64,000 nt of DNA. Source: Apodemus sylvaticus. Lineage: Eukaryota > Chordata > Mammalia > Rodentia > Muridae. The stretch covers positions 102,615,658 to 102,679,657 of the forward strand of contig NC_067472.1 in NCBI RefSeq assembly GCF_947179515.1, written 5' to 3'. A model generated the notes under the pieces. That model searched no databases. It was not told the origin of the DNA and worked only from the letters and a program-made list of their open reading frames with translations. Both the position numbers and the translations under genes were made by a program. Below, in pieces: positions 11,640 to 23,526 of the stretch. The first letter of the stretch is position 1. Every line of letters starts with the position of its first letter.

Positions 11640-12000
11640 AAAATGAAACTACCTTCTGATTCTTTCTAATGTCAATCATAATTTGTAGACATTAAGACAC
11701 AAACAAAAATTGGTGTCCAGGATGTGGATGAAGGGAAGCCTTATATACTTCTGGTCAGAATAAACCATTCTGCCACTATTCAATATAAACTATTCAAGCC
11801 ACTATAGAAGTCAATAGTATTTTATCAAAAAACTTATAAATAATAATTTAGGTATATATAACTTTCATATGACTCAGGTACAGCCTTCCTGAGAATATGC
11901 CCATTGCAAGAAAATAAAATTATCTGGGATAACCATATAACTGAATCAAGCCTATTCCAGAAAGACAAATATAAAAATTTTTTCTTATTGGTAGTTCATA
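11640..12000 (+). mobile_element. Ancient L1 ORF2 3'-end fragment
   Basis: The sequence follows the L1 order 'gtgtccaggatgtggatgaa', 'gccactatagaagtcaatag', then 'gaatatgcccattgcaag'. It is highly diverged with no open frame. The stretch 11201-11639 holds nothing else I recognise. Confidence 0.5.
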
Positions 12001-12245
12001 GGCTTTATATACATGAAGTTTTATATATGTATATAAATGAATATGTGTATATATGTGTATATAATATAATTTTATTTATATACACATATAATTATATGTG
12101 TGTGTATAAATAAAATACATATGTAATATATATGTATATATATTACATGCATATATATCAAATAGATATATAGATGCATAGATAGATAGATACATAGATA
12201 AAGACACAGAGGCATAGATAGATAGACAAATAGTCACAGACACAG
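12000..12245. repeat. AT-rich and (GATA/TATG)n simple repeats
   Basis: Alternating TATA/TATG tracts (about 12005-12160) grade into imperfect GATA/TAGA units (about 12162-12235). The frames across it encode only short-period peptides. Confidence 0.85.
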
Positions 12246-12269
12246 ATATATGTATGATACCAAAGTAGG

Positions 12270-15000
12270 AGCAGAACAGTCTAGGAAGCAAATAATGGAA
12301 AGGGAAGGGAAAGATGAGGACAGGGAAATATCAGGGGGCCATGTTCATTACATACATGTATAAATATTTCAAGGAATTCTTCTGAGACTTTAGTCCTGCT
12401 GGGAATCAGGCTGCAGAAAGTTGAAATCTCCTTGGCCTCTATGCTTTTGGATTCTGCTGTTATTGAGGTACTGTTGCTTTAAGTATCTAGATGTAGCCTT
12501 TTGATCCCAAATTTCAAACTCCCTGTGGTTTCTCTTTTTGATCCCATGGAGAAGTCATTCTCCTTCCCTGCCAATGAGAGTCAGAAGGACCTGGAAGCTG
12601 CCCATAATAAGTCTAAATGGAAAGCTATAAGTCATGAGAGAACAGGGCTTGCTCAAGGACTCACCTTGGTCTACACAAAACAGCTAGTGAGGTAAGGACT
12701 TTACAGTAACTCTCATTATGCCACGACTTGGGCAAACTTCTGGCTGGAGCAGGACTCTAATTAGATGGCTCAGTTGCTTAAATAGGTTTCTGTAAAATTT
12801 CTTTGGACTGATGAATTCTTTTTACTTTATAGTTCCTGTCTAGACTTCATTGGCCACACAAACAATAGCAGTTATTTTTTTATATATATCATTGATAGAC
12901 ACTGAGAGGAAACTAAACTTTTTCTAAGAATGAATGGTGTCTGGCCTCTGTGCACCCCAGTGAGCTGAAGACTACTGAGGAATGGGAAGAGTTGTATCAG
13001 CATATATGCTGCGCAAGCCTCACACATTTATGATATTTGAACAATGTTTCTTCCTTTAAAGCAATCTGGCAGCTTTAGGTCATTTTTATTTGCTAACCCT
13101 GCTCTACATGGTTTTAGGAATAATGTAGATTTAAAGCTTATAATCATTTGTTTTCAAATCCAAAGTTTACAACTTTATGGTTACAACAGCTTTGTAAATG
13201 GTAACTATGATTTCTTATTATGATACATTTCAATAATATATTTTTCCAGTTCTTTGAATTGGCACTTGTATTTGTATTATAATTTACAAATGTCATTTCC
13301 TAGAGCTATCTATGTCATAAGTAGGATTACCAAACAGCAAATATTAAAACTGAGAATGAAAGAGAATAATTATGGCACTATATTGTTTAACATCATTTGT
13401 GTTAAAATATGGGCCAAGGATGAAAGATATACCAACATTATACATCATTGACTTTATTATTCTTCAAATGCATATCTAAATTTCTTCTATGTTCCCAAGA
13501 TTTTTTAAACAGGAAGTTAAAAATCATTAGTTATAGAATTTAACTTTGTTGGCAAAAAAAAATTCTTCACTATATCTCAAAATTCAGTGCTGTAACCAAG
13601 AAATTGTTAGGGAAATATTGTTTGAAGATTCCTTCAGATTTACTGTTTGTAATCATAAGTAACTCTTACCTTAAATTTATATTGAAATGATGTACTCTTT
13701 TACCTGCCAATTTCATTTTTACCTATTGATTCATTAGAAGTCAATAGAAAAGTATCATTTTTAATCAATAATTACCTACAACACATTAAATAAGAAAGTA
13801 TTGGCCAAACATAAAACGCAAAACTATGAAAGGGAGGAGGTAGGTGTCACATCACAAGGGCACCAGGGACAAGTGTCAGTGATAGTTCAAGAAAGCTGTA
13901 AAAATAATGCAAAAGCGATATGTGAATAGAATCTTCAACTCTGCTTAGAAGTTACTAAACTATTTCATGTGCAATAAACCCACCAAGAATAACTGCTTGT
14001 AGTTGACAGAAAACTAGTCAATTATATATAAAAAGAGGTAGAAATAAGTATATTTCAAATGATCACTGATTCTTAATATTTTGAAATATTTTATATGTAT
14101 TATCTTGGTTTGTGGTTTCTTTCTAATGAATACAAAAATAAGCTTTCATTGTTTTTTACTTATTGTAATACCACCTGGAAAAAAGAAAGCAATAAATATG
14201 TTCTTGCTACTTAAAAATCAAACATTAGTAATCACAGTAAATTCTATATAGTTTACATTCCTTTTGATCCACCACTAACTACAGAGTCCCAGTTAAATTA
14301 TGTTTCCTTGTTTATAAAGTGATCAGTATATAATGCTTGTATTATAAATGTGTTAAAGCTTTGTATTTATACCAATGCAACTGGAAAACTAATGTTCATT
14401 TTATATGATTTTTATATTAGTTTATAGAAACATGTACTATCAAATTATGCAAACTAGGTAATATAAAAGTTAATTATATCTAATCATTTTATAGCTGAAT
14501 GCTTTAAATAATTCATATCATTTATTATAAATAGTATTATGGTAAGGACTCCCTGCACACAGCTTTATGTATACATATATAACTCATAAAGTTCCAACTC
14601 ATTTGGTTACTCTAACAAAATGTTATTTTAATAGTAATTATTAGCCTATTATTTTCTTTTAAAAGATGTATCAATTTTCTTAAGCAATGACTTTTAATCC
14701 TAGCCTCATATTTATCATAAAATTTCATGTTTTTGTTAATTATATTTAGCATTCATCTTGGCATCCTGTGATTTATGTCTTTTCACTTTTAATTTCATGA
14801 TTGAAGCTAGAGTTGAACTCACTTGAAGTGTAGTCATTATACACTTGCAGTCACAACAGTGTGGATTGTTTCCTTCATAGCTTACCGTTACTTTTTACTA
14901 TGAAAAATGTTTTTATATTGTATAAAGGTAAGAATAGATAGCAAAAGAGAAAATTTAAAAATACCTGGTGTGTCTGTGTGTGTTTCTTGAATTTTTCTTT
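12270..15000. other. Intergenic AT-rich DNA, no gene recognised
   Basis: About 2.7 kb of low-GC sequence. The 64-codon frame at 12501-12695 ends just before 'gtgaggtaaggac', which resembles a splice donor, but it shows no domain and no partner exon. No repeat family was recognised with confidence. Confidence 0.5.
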
Positions 15001-15034
15001 TTTCTTTTTCTTTATTATAGTTTGTTTGAGTTTT

Positions 15035-15172
15035 TGTTTATGTATCTGTTTTATTTCTAGAGAAAGAAAGGGCAGATAGTAAAGTTGGGGGATAAGAAGG
15101 ATCTGGGAGAAGCTGAGGAAGAGAAAACCTTGAGCAGAAAAAGATCAGAAAGTTTTCAATAAAAAATATTAA
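15035..15172 (+). mobile_element. Old L1 3' UTR fragment
   Basis: 'tttctagagaaagaaagggc', 'ggatctgggagaag' and a terminal 'ttttcaataaaaaatatt' occur in the order of old rodent L1 (Lx8-like) 3' ends, in sense orientation. Confidence 0.5.
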
Positions 15173-15174
15173 AA

Positions 15175-17080
15175 GCACTAAAATGTAGAATAAAATATAC
15201 AAGACCTAATTTTAATGAAAATGAGGAAAATAAATAAAAATACAATATTCTGGATGTGCACACATGAAATCAATCACAGAGCAAAGTACCAGTAAGACTA
15301 AGAGTATCATTGCATTGTGCATGTTAGTTGTGGTAAATGGTCATGATTGGCTGAGTGGGTACATTGGAAAAGACTTTATTAGAAGAAGGTCTAAGTGTTA
15401 CAGTAGCTTTTTAGCATTCAAAACTAGTGATGTCAGTAATTATTCATCAAAAGCAGTGGCAAGGGCTCATCTTCATGCTGTACATTGAGTGATGCCGATC
15501 ATTTCTGTTAATAGCATCATCAGTATAAGTCACATAATTAGGATAATTTAGCACTTAGATTTGGCACAAGGTTCTGAAATCCATACCTGGGCTACAAACA
15601 GGACTTGTTTTCTATGAGCTGTTTAAATGTATGTAACTGACTTAATCTATACTCAGCTAAATACATAAATGAAATTTACGCTTCATAATATGAGCTGTTC
15701 ACAAAAGAAAATCTTACTCATTACTATTTACTAAAAGATTTGAACATGTTAATTGATATATCATTACATAATTTTTAAACTGTTTGGCTTTCTTCTGCTC
15801 AGTGTTTGCTGTGATTCAAAATTACTATGCCCTCAGACTTTCTGAGGCTTCTTAGATGCATGTTTCCAGCTGTTTCAAACTCAAAAGAGAACATATCACT
15901 GTTGTCTCTGTAAGTAAAATCATGAAGTTAAAAATCATTTGGTTGTAAAACTTCAATAGTGGAGTAAAAGTCTACAATACTATCATTTTAATTCATTATT
16001 AATGTTCAGTCTCCTATGACAATTCCAGCTCAGACACTGTTGAGTAATGGCTTAAGGAATGATTTACATAATCTAAAGAAGTTTGTAATGCATAGATATC
16101 CATTATAATAAATCCTAAAATGATTAGGACACTTGCTATTACCTTTAATAAAAGAAAAGAAATTACAATATACTGCAAATTAAATAGTATCCTCGTGATC
16201 TAAAAATAAAAACAGTGTAATAAGCAAATGTCAATATGAAGCTGACCATGGTGTCAAAAGATACAAGAGAAATTGTCAGAGCAATGGGAAATCACAATAG
16301 CTTGAATGGAGTAGAATACTGTATAGTCAACGTAAGGAGAGAAAATCACCTGACTAACCTGATACATAAAAGGAAATTATGGGAGCAGAGACCACCGATT
16401 ACAATCAAATTTTTGCAATAACTGCATTATAAGCTAAAGAGTGAATATCAATTCTGCAGCTAGTGAAGGGCTAACAATAATATTCTGCCTTGATCATCTT
16501 CTACCTCTATTCTTATCATAGTTTTGAGATTTCATTAATGATAATCAGGCAGATGTAAATAAATCTCCTTCCAAAATTTCGTAGCATTGAATCATTTTCC
16601 TAAGTATTGGTTTTCTAGTGTCAAAAGTCTAATTAACATATCAACTAGCATTTACTAAATAATTGCTAAAATCTCTCACATATCTCTCTTCTTTGACTAA
16701 GGCTTATTCTTCTATATCCATTATTTTAAACATACTCACTAATTTCCAGTTCACTTTTTAAAAAGCAAAATAGTAATTCAAAATAATATAGATTTCAACA
16801 TATAGAGAAAAGGCATTAAGGTTTTCCATTGCATGGCAGATACAAGAATTAAATGTATCTCAATAAAGAAGTAACATGATTTTTGCAGACTTCACTGTTA
16901 GCAAAATCTAAATCTGAATTTAAGTGATGCTGTTTTGAAAGCAGAATGACTACAACTTTATTTGATTCCATATAAGATGAAATAATTTGTAGGTATATAT
17001 TTACAAGAATTCCAGTAGATCTGTGGAATATAGCCACCTGTGTATTGACTTCCTCCTTTTAAATATTTTATAAATCAGTA
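15175..17080. other. 5' flank of the first receptor; nothing recognised
   Basis: AT-rich sequence with scattered short frames. A receptor promoter and untranslated exons probably lie here or further left, but no TATA box or homeodomain/O-E site cluster could be placed by eye. Confidence 0.45.
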
Positions 17081-17082
17081 TT

Positions 17083-17094
17083 GTTTCTTTCAAG
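17083..17094 (+). promoter_or_regulatory. Predicted 3' splice site before the first receptor
   Basis: 'tgtttctttcaag' is a pyrimidine-rich acceptor ending in AG at 17093-17094, 28 nt before the ATG. Most OR genes have an intron ending just upstream of a single coding exon. Predicted from sequence only. Confidence 0.5.
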
Positions 17095-17122
17095 GTAATA
17101 TCCACAAACTTTGACACTCATC

Positions 17123-18067
17123 ATGTTAACATACAATAAAACTAATGTTCATCCCTCAACCTTCATTCTCATTGGCATTCCTGGGTTGGAAGCAGCACAC
17201 AGGTGGATTTCCATCCCTTTTTGCATGGGCTACATTTTGGCATTGGTGGGAAACAGCTCACTTCTGTTCATCATCAAGACAGATGCCAGCCTCCATGAGC
17301 CAATGTACCTCTTCCTCTGCATGTTGGCAGTGGCTGACCTTGTGGTATGCACTACAGCTGTTCCCAAACTTCTCAGTCTCTTTTGGTTTCATGATGGAGA
17401 GATTCGCTTTGAAGCTTGCCTCACTCAGATCTTCCTAATTCACTCTTGCTCAACGATGGAGTCTGGTTTCCTTGTAGGAATGGCCTTTGACCGCTATGTA
17501 GCGATTTGTAACCCATTAAGACACTCAGCTATTTTGACACGCACTGTAACTGGGGCAATGGGCCTGGCTATTGTACTTCGCGGAGCAGCCTTTCTAAGTC
17601 TTCATCCTTTCTTGCTACGTTGGCTTCCCTACTGCAAGACAAATATAATTTCACACACCTATTGTGAGTTCATGGCCCTCATCAAGATCGCCTGTGCTGA
17701 GACAAGTATCCGCAGAGCTTACAGTCTCATTGTTGCCTTCCTCACGGGCGGGGTTGACTTCATATTGATCATTTGCTCATATGTTCTTATACTCAACACA
17801 GTCTTCCATCTTCCTTCCAAGGATGCCAGACTGAAGACTCTGGGCACCTGTGGCTCACATGTCTGTGTCATCTTAGTGTTCTATACGCCAGCCTTCTTCT
17901 CCTTCCTCACCCATAGGTTTGGGCACAAAGTGGCTCCACATGTACACATACTTGTTGCCAATATGTATCTTCTTGTACCACCCATGTTAGACCCAATTAT
18001 TTATGGTGTAAGAACCAAGAAGATAAGAGACAGGTTCCTTAAATTGTTTCTTTTCCAACGAGTTTGA
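17123..18067 (+). CDS. Class I olfactory receptor, OR52 family
   Basis: This encodes a 314-residue seven-transmembrane odorant receptor of the plasma and ciliary membrane of olfactory neurons, expected to signal through Golf and adenylyl cyclase III. N5 is in an NKT glycosylation sequon. The N-terminal GIPGLE (18-23), GN (43-44), PMYLFL (60-65), MAFDRYVAICNP (120-131), the class I ECL2 cysteines C171, C181 and C191 with TM3 partner C99, and HRFG (264-267) are all present. R265 (6.59) is the residue that binds carboxylate ligands in OR51E2. The TM7 motif is DPIIY rather than NPxxY, and ECL2 reads CEF where OR52s usually have CEH. The frame is open four codons upstream, but from TTG; ATG at 17123 is chosen. 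HTYCE and LPSKDAR indicate OR52. The subfamily is not settled (possibly OR52S-like). It is co-oriented with the receptor at 30413. Confidence 0.93.
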   Translation: MLTYNKTNVHPSTFILIGIPGLEAAHRWISIPFCMGYILALVGNSSLLFIIKTDASLHEPMYLFLCMLAVADLVVCTTAVPKLLSLFWFHDGEIRFEACLTQIFLIHSCSTMESGFLVGMAFDRYVAICNPLRHSAILTRTVTGAMGLAIVLRGAAFLSLHPFLLRWLPYCKTNIISHTYCEFMALIKIACAETSIRRAYSLIVAFLTGGVDFILIICSYVLILNTVFHLPSKDARLKTLGTCGSHVCVILVFYTPAFFSFLTHRFGHKVAPHVHILVANMYLLVPPMLDPIIYGVRTKKIRDRFLKLFLFQRV

Positions 18068-19230
18068 ACTTAATTATTTTGTTGTTGAGTAACATCAATA
18101 CAAAATATTATACTTTTGATTTTATTTGTCACATATCTTTATTAAGATAGTTTCTTAGAATCAAGTGATCTTTTTTTTCTGAAAATGGAAATGATCCAAA
18201 TGTCATTTCTGCTTAATGATCCATAACTACATAACTACTGAGAATTTCAAGAATACTTTCAATATGAAATATAAGTATGCCAAAATGGTCATCTTATTGT
18301 TTTTATTTCAAAATGTGGCCTCACTTTCTTTATTATTTTCTAGAATTTTTGTTTATGGGTAATTTTTTGCATGTAAATCTGTGAACTCTTTGTGCACAAA
18401 ATGCCCACACAGTTCAAAGATGACATATCTTTTGGAATGAATTATATGGATTATGTGAGCTACAATGTTGGTACTAGGAATCACACCTAAGTCTGCTTGT
18501 TTAAAGAACAGGCTTAACCACTGAGCCATCAGTCCAGCCCGGCAGCCTCATTTCCTGGTTTCACATGATGATTTGAATCTAATCACTGAGATTACTATGA
18601 AGCTTATTTAAATATTCATGTTGACATAAGTGTCTGTGCATTAACACTATAGGAAACATCAATCTAGATATGTTTAAAAAACAGGTTTATAAAATAAGCA
18701 AGAAGCTTTGCAAAGGATGCATTTTACCTACGTTCACTTCGGCATTTAGACAACACTTTGTGGTCCTTTCTTTGATGTGTGTTTCCTGTTTGTACCTACT
18801 TTATTGTTCATCCTCCATTTTTGAAGAGATCGTTACCAACTAATCTAAAAGTCTGTATACTTAAAATTTGCCCTATCTATCATAGAACAAGGAAAATGTC
18901 CAAGTGAAGATTGAAATTAAATATCCTTTAACATTTTAAGTTATGACAACATTGAGAGTATTTAGTACCGGAGCCTTCACCACCTGGCACATTGCTGACA
19001 GGGAGGTATGCAGAGTAAATAAGGAGACCGTGAGATGAGTGCAGGTGTCAGATTTAAGTGGTCTAGGAATCTTGCAGCTCTGAATGACTAGCAGTTTGCT
19101 CTGGTTTATGTATACAGGCTTCACAGAACAAGGGAAGATAATGATTATCCAAGAAATACAGATTATGGGTTTGATTTTTTTCATTACATGTCCAGGGTTA
19201 CAATTTCAGTCACAATTTGAAAATACATAC
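18068..19230. other. 3' flank of the first receptor
   Basis: AT-rich DNA presumed to contain the 3' UTR. No strong AATAAA lies close to the stop; ATTAAA near 18916 is only a weak candidate. A SINE fragment lies at 18455-18541. No other feature was recognised. Confidence 0.45.
18455..18541 (-). mobile_element. B2-related SINE fragment
   Basis: On the minus strand it begins 'gggctggactgatggctcag' followed by 'tggttaagcctg', the head of a B2/B3 SINE. Only the tRNA-related part remains. Confidence 0.7.
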
Positions 19231-19249
19231 AGAACAGATTTTATTTTAC

Positions 19250-19600
19250 TTTTTGTTCTTTTTTTTCTGTCTTCTTTGTTTACATCCCAAATGATTTCCC
19301 CTTTCCAGAATCCACCCTCCCCATAAGTCCCATAAGCCCTCTTCCCTCAGCCCATTCCCCAATCAACCCCCTCCCACTTCTCTGTCCTGGTAAACCCCTA
19401 TATTGCTGCATGAAGCCTTTCCATGACCAGGGCCCTCTCCTTCCTTCTTCTTGGGAATAATTTTATATGTGAATTGTGTCTTGGGTATTCAGAGTTTCTG
19501 GGCTAATATCCACTTATCAATGACTGCATTCCATGTGTGTTCTTTTGTGATTGAGTTACCTCACTTAGGATTATATTTTCCAATTTCAAGCATTTGCCTA
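19250..19600 (-). mobile_element. 5'-truncated L1 3' end
   Basis: The C-rich antisense L1 3' UTR ('gatttcccctttccagaatc') runs into the ORF2 terminus ('aatatccacttatcaatgac'). Likely target duplication: AACAGATTTTA at 19233-19243 and 19600-19610. Confidence 0.8.
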
Positions 19601-19619
19601 ACAGATTTTAATTTTATTA

Positions 19620-20790
19620 TCAGCCCTATAATTCAAATTTAAAGAATCTGAAGAACGTTTCCTCCAAAGAAAATATTTATTATATGACAGTCTGCTTTTA
19701 GGCTGGAAGTGTTTACATTTTGAAAGCACTGCAGACAAACAGAAAATATCTGAACAGATCTTTCTATGAATAGCAAATACTAATACCTAACTTCTTTTAC
19801 TATGTTTCATCATCTATGACATAAAGTAGGAAAAAGAATATCAACTTATCTTATTTACTGTTCTATTCCTCAGGAGAGATGTACCATGTATGATCTCTAT
19901 CTTTAAATCACTTTTTAAGAGAGCAATAAGTGTATTCTAAAGGGAAGTCTTGAATTTGTAACCTTTTCTCCTGACCAGAGTTTGTCAATTATCTCTGCAC
20001 CAATTATATTGTTTGAATTTACTCATGGGCAAATACCATAAGAAGATATCTGGAGTAATGGCCTCATCTAATGATTCCCAGTTTATTAGTGCTTATCTGT
20101 GTGTAACAATCTACAGAACATAAGGAAAACTTCCAAATAGAGACCCCGATAAACTTGTGTTTAGAAAATTCCTAAGAAAGACTCAGACATACTTTTCTCT
20201 GGAAAGGACATAAAATGAATAATGGAGAATGTCCCCAAGAATCCAACACGCAGGGACCAAAACCCAAAAGCCAGAGACGGATTGACAGTGAGTGCAGCAT
20301 TCGGCTCAGCTTTGCTGGAACTGTGTAGAGCAGCTGTGCTGGCTTCATGACTTTCACTGTTCCCAGTGAGTATGGCTGCACCAGTGCAGTTTGTTTTCCA
20401 TGTCCAAACATATTCATGTAGCTTGTCTTTTATATAAAGAAGATAAGTTCTAACTTTCTGCTACTAGCATTTAACCAGTAGAATTACTTGGCACTGCATA
20501 TGTTATATCTTCATAGTGTTTGGTTTTGGATTTATTTTTTTTAACATTTGTAGTATTCTGTGTACATTTGTCTCCATAAGAGTGATACCCATGGAATATA
20601 TTTACATATATTACATGTCATCACTTATTATGTACCAAATGCACATTTTTCTTATTAACATCATTAATTACATTAAATGTATGGAATTGTTGCAATTTCA
20701 ATACAAATAACTGTCAAAATACTTATTTCCACAACTGAAATCATACCTCAACATTTGTAGGATATGATAAAAATCTGAGTGAGAGTGAGA
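19620..20790. other. No recognised gene
   Basis: AT-rich DNA. A slightly GC-richer segment at 20200-20420 has an 81-codon minus-strand frame (20172-20417) without any domain I recognise; it could be a diverged LTR or a non-coding exon. No call is made. Confidence 0.45.
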
Positions 20791-20799
20791 GAGAGGGGA

Positions 20800-21165
20800 C
20801 TTTAAAATGATAATGGTGACCCTGTAGGAGGACCAGCAGTCTCAATTAACCTGGACCTCTGAGATCTCTCAGACACTGAATCACCATCCAGGCAGTGTGT
20901 ACCAGCTGATAAGAGGTGGTACACAACACATACACAGCAGAGGACTGCTGGGTCTGGGTTCAGTCAGAGAAGATGCACCTAACCCTCAAGAGACTGAAGG
21001 CCCCAGGGAGTTTAGAGATCTGGTAGGGTGGGGGATTGGCATGGGACATCCTTGTGGAGACAGGGGTCAGGAGGTATAAGATGTGGAACAGTTGGAGGGT
21101 GGACCAGGAGGGGAGTAAAATCTTGAGTGTAAAGAAAAAAAGAAAAAATAATAATAAATAAAATA
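20800..21165 (+). mobile_element. Old L1 (Lx-type) 3' UTR with A-rich tail
   Basis: 'ggtccaccaggagggg'-type G-rich text includes 'aggactgctgggtctgggtt' and 'ccctcaagagactgaagg', then an A/AATAAA-rich tail (21131-21170). The same 3' UTR family recurs in antisense at 62692-63200. Confidence 0.75.
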
Positions 21166-21660
21166 AAATAAAATGATAATAACATGGGACATCTGTGGTT
21201 GGTTATTTATAATTATTATATTAAGTTTTTTTACATTACACAAATACATATTTAATATTTGCTTAATGACTATATATATATTAATATATATATTATATAT
21301 ATATATATTAAATTCCTTTCTAAATGTTTTATTATTTGTCCCCATTTTTGTTCAATTTTTTTATGGCTATTTCATAAATTGAATAAAGCAAAGATAAGAG
21401 TGGACAAAGATAGTACTTTTTTTTTTGGTTTTAATACCTTTATTTCTCACAAAAGAATTAAGGTGAGTATCAACTGACATGTTAATAAGACAGAAGTCAG
21501 CAATAACAAGAATGTGGTTACTTAAAAATTAACAGGTTTTGATGATGTGTGTGTATTTCTCTTCAGTTTACTTGGAATGCTGGTGATTCTGGGGACTCAG
21601 CACCCATAAGTTCCTAGAAACTTCTAGTTTGGTCTATGTTGTTTTTTTGGCATAACAATC
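21166..21660. repeat. AT-rich stretch with a (TA)n tract
   Basis: A (TA)n-type tract lies at about 21271-21311. The remainder is AT-rich with no feature recognised up to the OR52 relic. Confidence 0.6.
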
Positions 21661-21668
21661 ACAGAGGA

Positions 21669-21750
21669 ATGCCTTCACACAACACTACTTTATTTCATTC
21701 CTAATTTCCATCCTCCTGGGAATCCCTGGATTAGAAAACAGAGTGTACAA
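21669..21750 (+). pseudogene. Relic of an OR52-family receptor (N-terminus only)
   Basis: The ATG at 21669 opens MPSHNTTLFHS, then a stop (TAA at 21702). After a frameshift, SILLGIPGLEN follows. This is the OR52 N-terminal pattern, with an N-glycosylation sequon at residue 5 and the LLGIPGLE signature at the right distance. Nothing receptor-like continues after about 21750, and a large L1 begins at about 21897. No later block between here and the next gene resumes receptor sequence. It lies between two intact OR52 genes on the same strand, as expected for a dead tandem duplicate. The call rests on about 80 bp. Confidence 0.65.
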
Positions 21751-22417
21751 AATAAACTTTCCAGGTTCTAAGCCAAGAATGGCTGCAAAAGACTAGCTGG
21801 AGAACGTTTATTCCTGTACCATTTAAATGTATTGATTGACATCACAGAAGTCATCAAGTCAGATAAATGAAGTCTCAGGAAATTAAAAAAAAATATTTTA
21901 GAGCAGCCAACTAGGAAGAGGCAGCCTGCACAGGTTGAGTCCAGCCCTGCAGAGAGGAGTATCCAGTCCAGAGGCCTCTGGCAAGAGCCTTCTGGTCTCC
22001 ACATCTGGATCGGGAACAGCCTCTACCACAGCACACCATCTCCAAGCAGTGCAGGAAGCCAACTATACACCCAGCAGCCAGTGAGGAGGAGACAGCCAGC
22101 ACAACCTGCATTCAGAGCTGATCAGGGCCACAGAGGTACATACCAAATACAACTACAAGAGAGTGGATCTTGGCTGTCATCTTTGCTTCTGTGACTGTGC
22201 AACAGATTGGTAGGCAGGTTTCACCAGAGTAGAGGATCACTGGGGACACACCACACCAGGACTCCACCTGCACCCAGGAACTCTGCAGCACAACAGCAAT
22301 TTGCGCCAGGAGAAGGCTGCTCACCCAAGGTTGCTGAGATAGGCCTACAGGCACACACACAGGAAGGGCAAGCTCCAGGCAGTGACAGCAGCTCCAACTA
22401 ACACCAGAGATAACCAG

Positions 22418-23255
22418 ATGGCAAAAGGCAAATGTGAGAATGTTGCTAACAGAAATCAAGGCAATATGGCACCATCCGAATCCAATTCTCCCACAACATC
22501 AAGTCCTGGATACCCCAACACAGCAGGAAAGCAAGATTTGGATTTAAAATCACAGGTCATGATGCTGATGGAGGGCATCATGGAGGGCTGCAAGAAGGAC
22601 ATAAATAACTCCCTTAAAGAAATACAAGAGAACACAAGTAAACAGCGAGAAGCCTTTGAAGAACTAAGAGAAAACACAACAAAACAGCTGAAGGAATTAA
22701 ACAAAACCTCTAAAGAAGGAGGTAGAAACAATAACAAAATCACAAAGGGAGACAACTGGGGACATAGAAAACTTAGGAAAGAAGTCAGCAGTCATGGATC
22801 CAAGCATCAACAACAGAATACAAAAGATGGAAAAGAGAATCTCAGATGCAGAAGATACCATAGAGAGCATTGATAAAATAATCGAAGAATATGAACAATG
22901 CAAAAAGCTCCTGACTCAAAATATCCAGGAAATCCAGGACAAAATGAGACCAAACCTAAGGATTATAGGCATAGAAGAGAATGAAGATCTCCAACTGAAA
23001 GGGCCAGTAAATGTCAACAAAATTATAGAAGAGAACTTCCCTAACCTAAAGAAAGAGATGCCCATGAACATACAAGAAGCCTACAGAACTCCAAATAGAT
23101 TTGACGAGAAAAGAAATTCATCCCATCATATAATAATTAAAACACCAAATGTACTAAACAAAGAAAAAATATTAAAAGCAGTAAGGGAAAAAGGTCAAGT
23201 AACATGTAAAGGTAGATCTATCAGAATTACACCAGATTTACTCACCAGAGACTAG
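22418..23255 (+). pseudogene. L1 ORF1 (nucleic-acid chaperone), frameshifted
   Basis: ORF1p is the trimeric RNA-binding protein of the L1 ribonucleoprotein. From ATG at 22418 (MAKGK...) the frame runs through the N-terminus and a short coiled coil with a single IQEN-type unit. It then shifts near 22760 and ends at 22873. The RRM-like part (NLRIIGIEENED, MNIQEAYRTPNR) continues in a different frame at 22794-23255, ending at TAG inside the C-terminal domain. C-terminal sequence beyond is further broken. Confidence 0.85.
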
Positions 23256-23526
23256 GAAAGCCAGAAGAGCCTGGGCAGACATCATGTAGACCCTAAGGGA
23301 ACACAAATGCCAACTAACTGCTATATCCAGCAAATCTCTCAATTGCCATAAATTGAGAAACCAAGGTTTTTCATGACAAAAACAAATTTACACAGTATCT
23401 TTCCACAAATTCAGCCCTTCAAAGGATAATGAATGGAAAACACCAACAAAGGGAGGGAAACTGCACACAAGAAAAAACAAAAATGTAATTTTTCTTCAAC
23501 AAACCCAAAAGAAGATAACCACACAA

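Noticed and set aside
17111..17122. Upstream TTG start for the first receptor
   Set aside because: TTG is not expected as a mammalian start here, and the ATG at 17123 matches the family. The same reasoning applies to 58913-58924.
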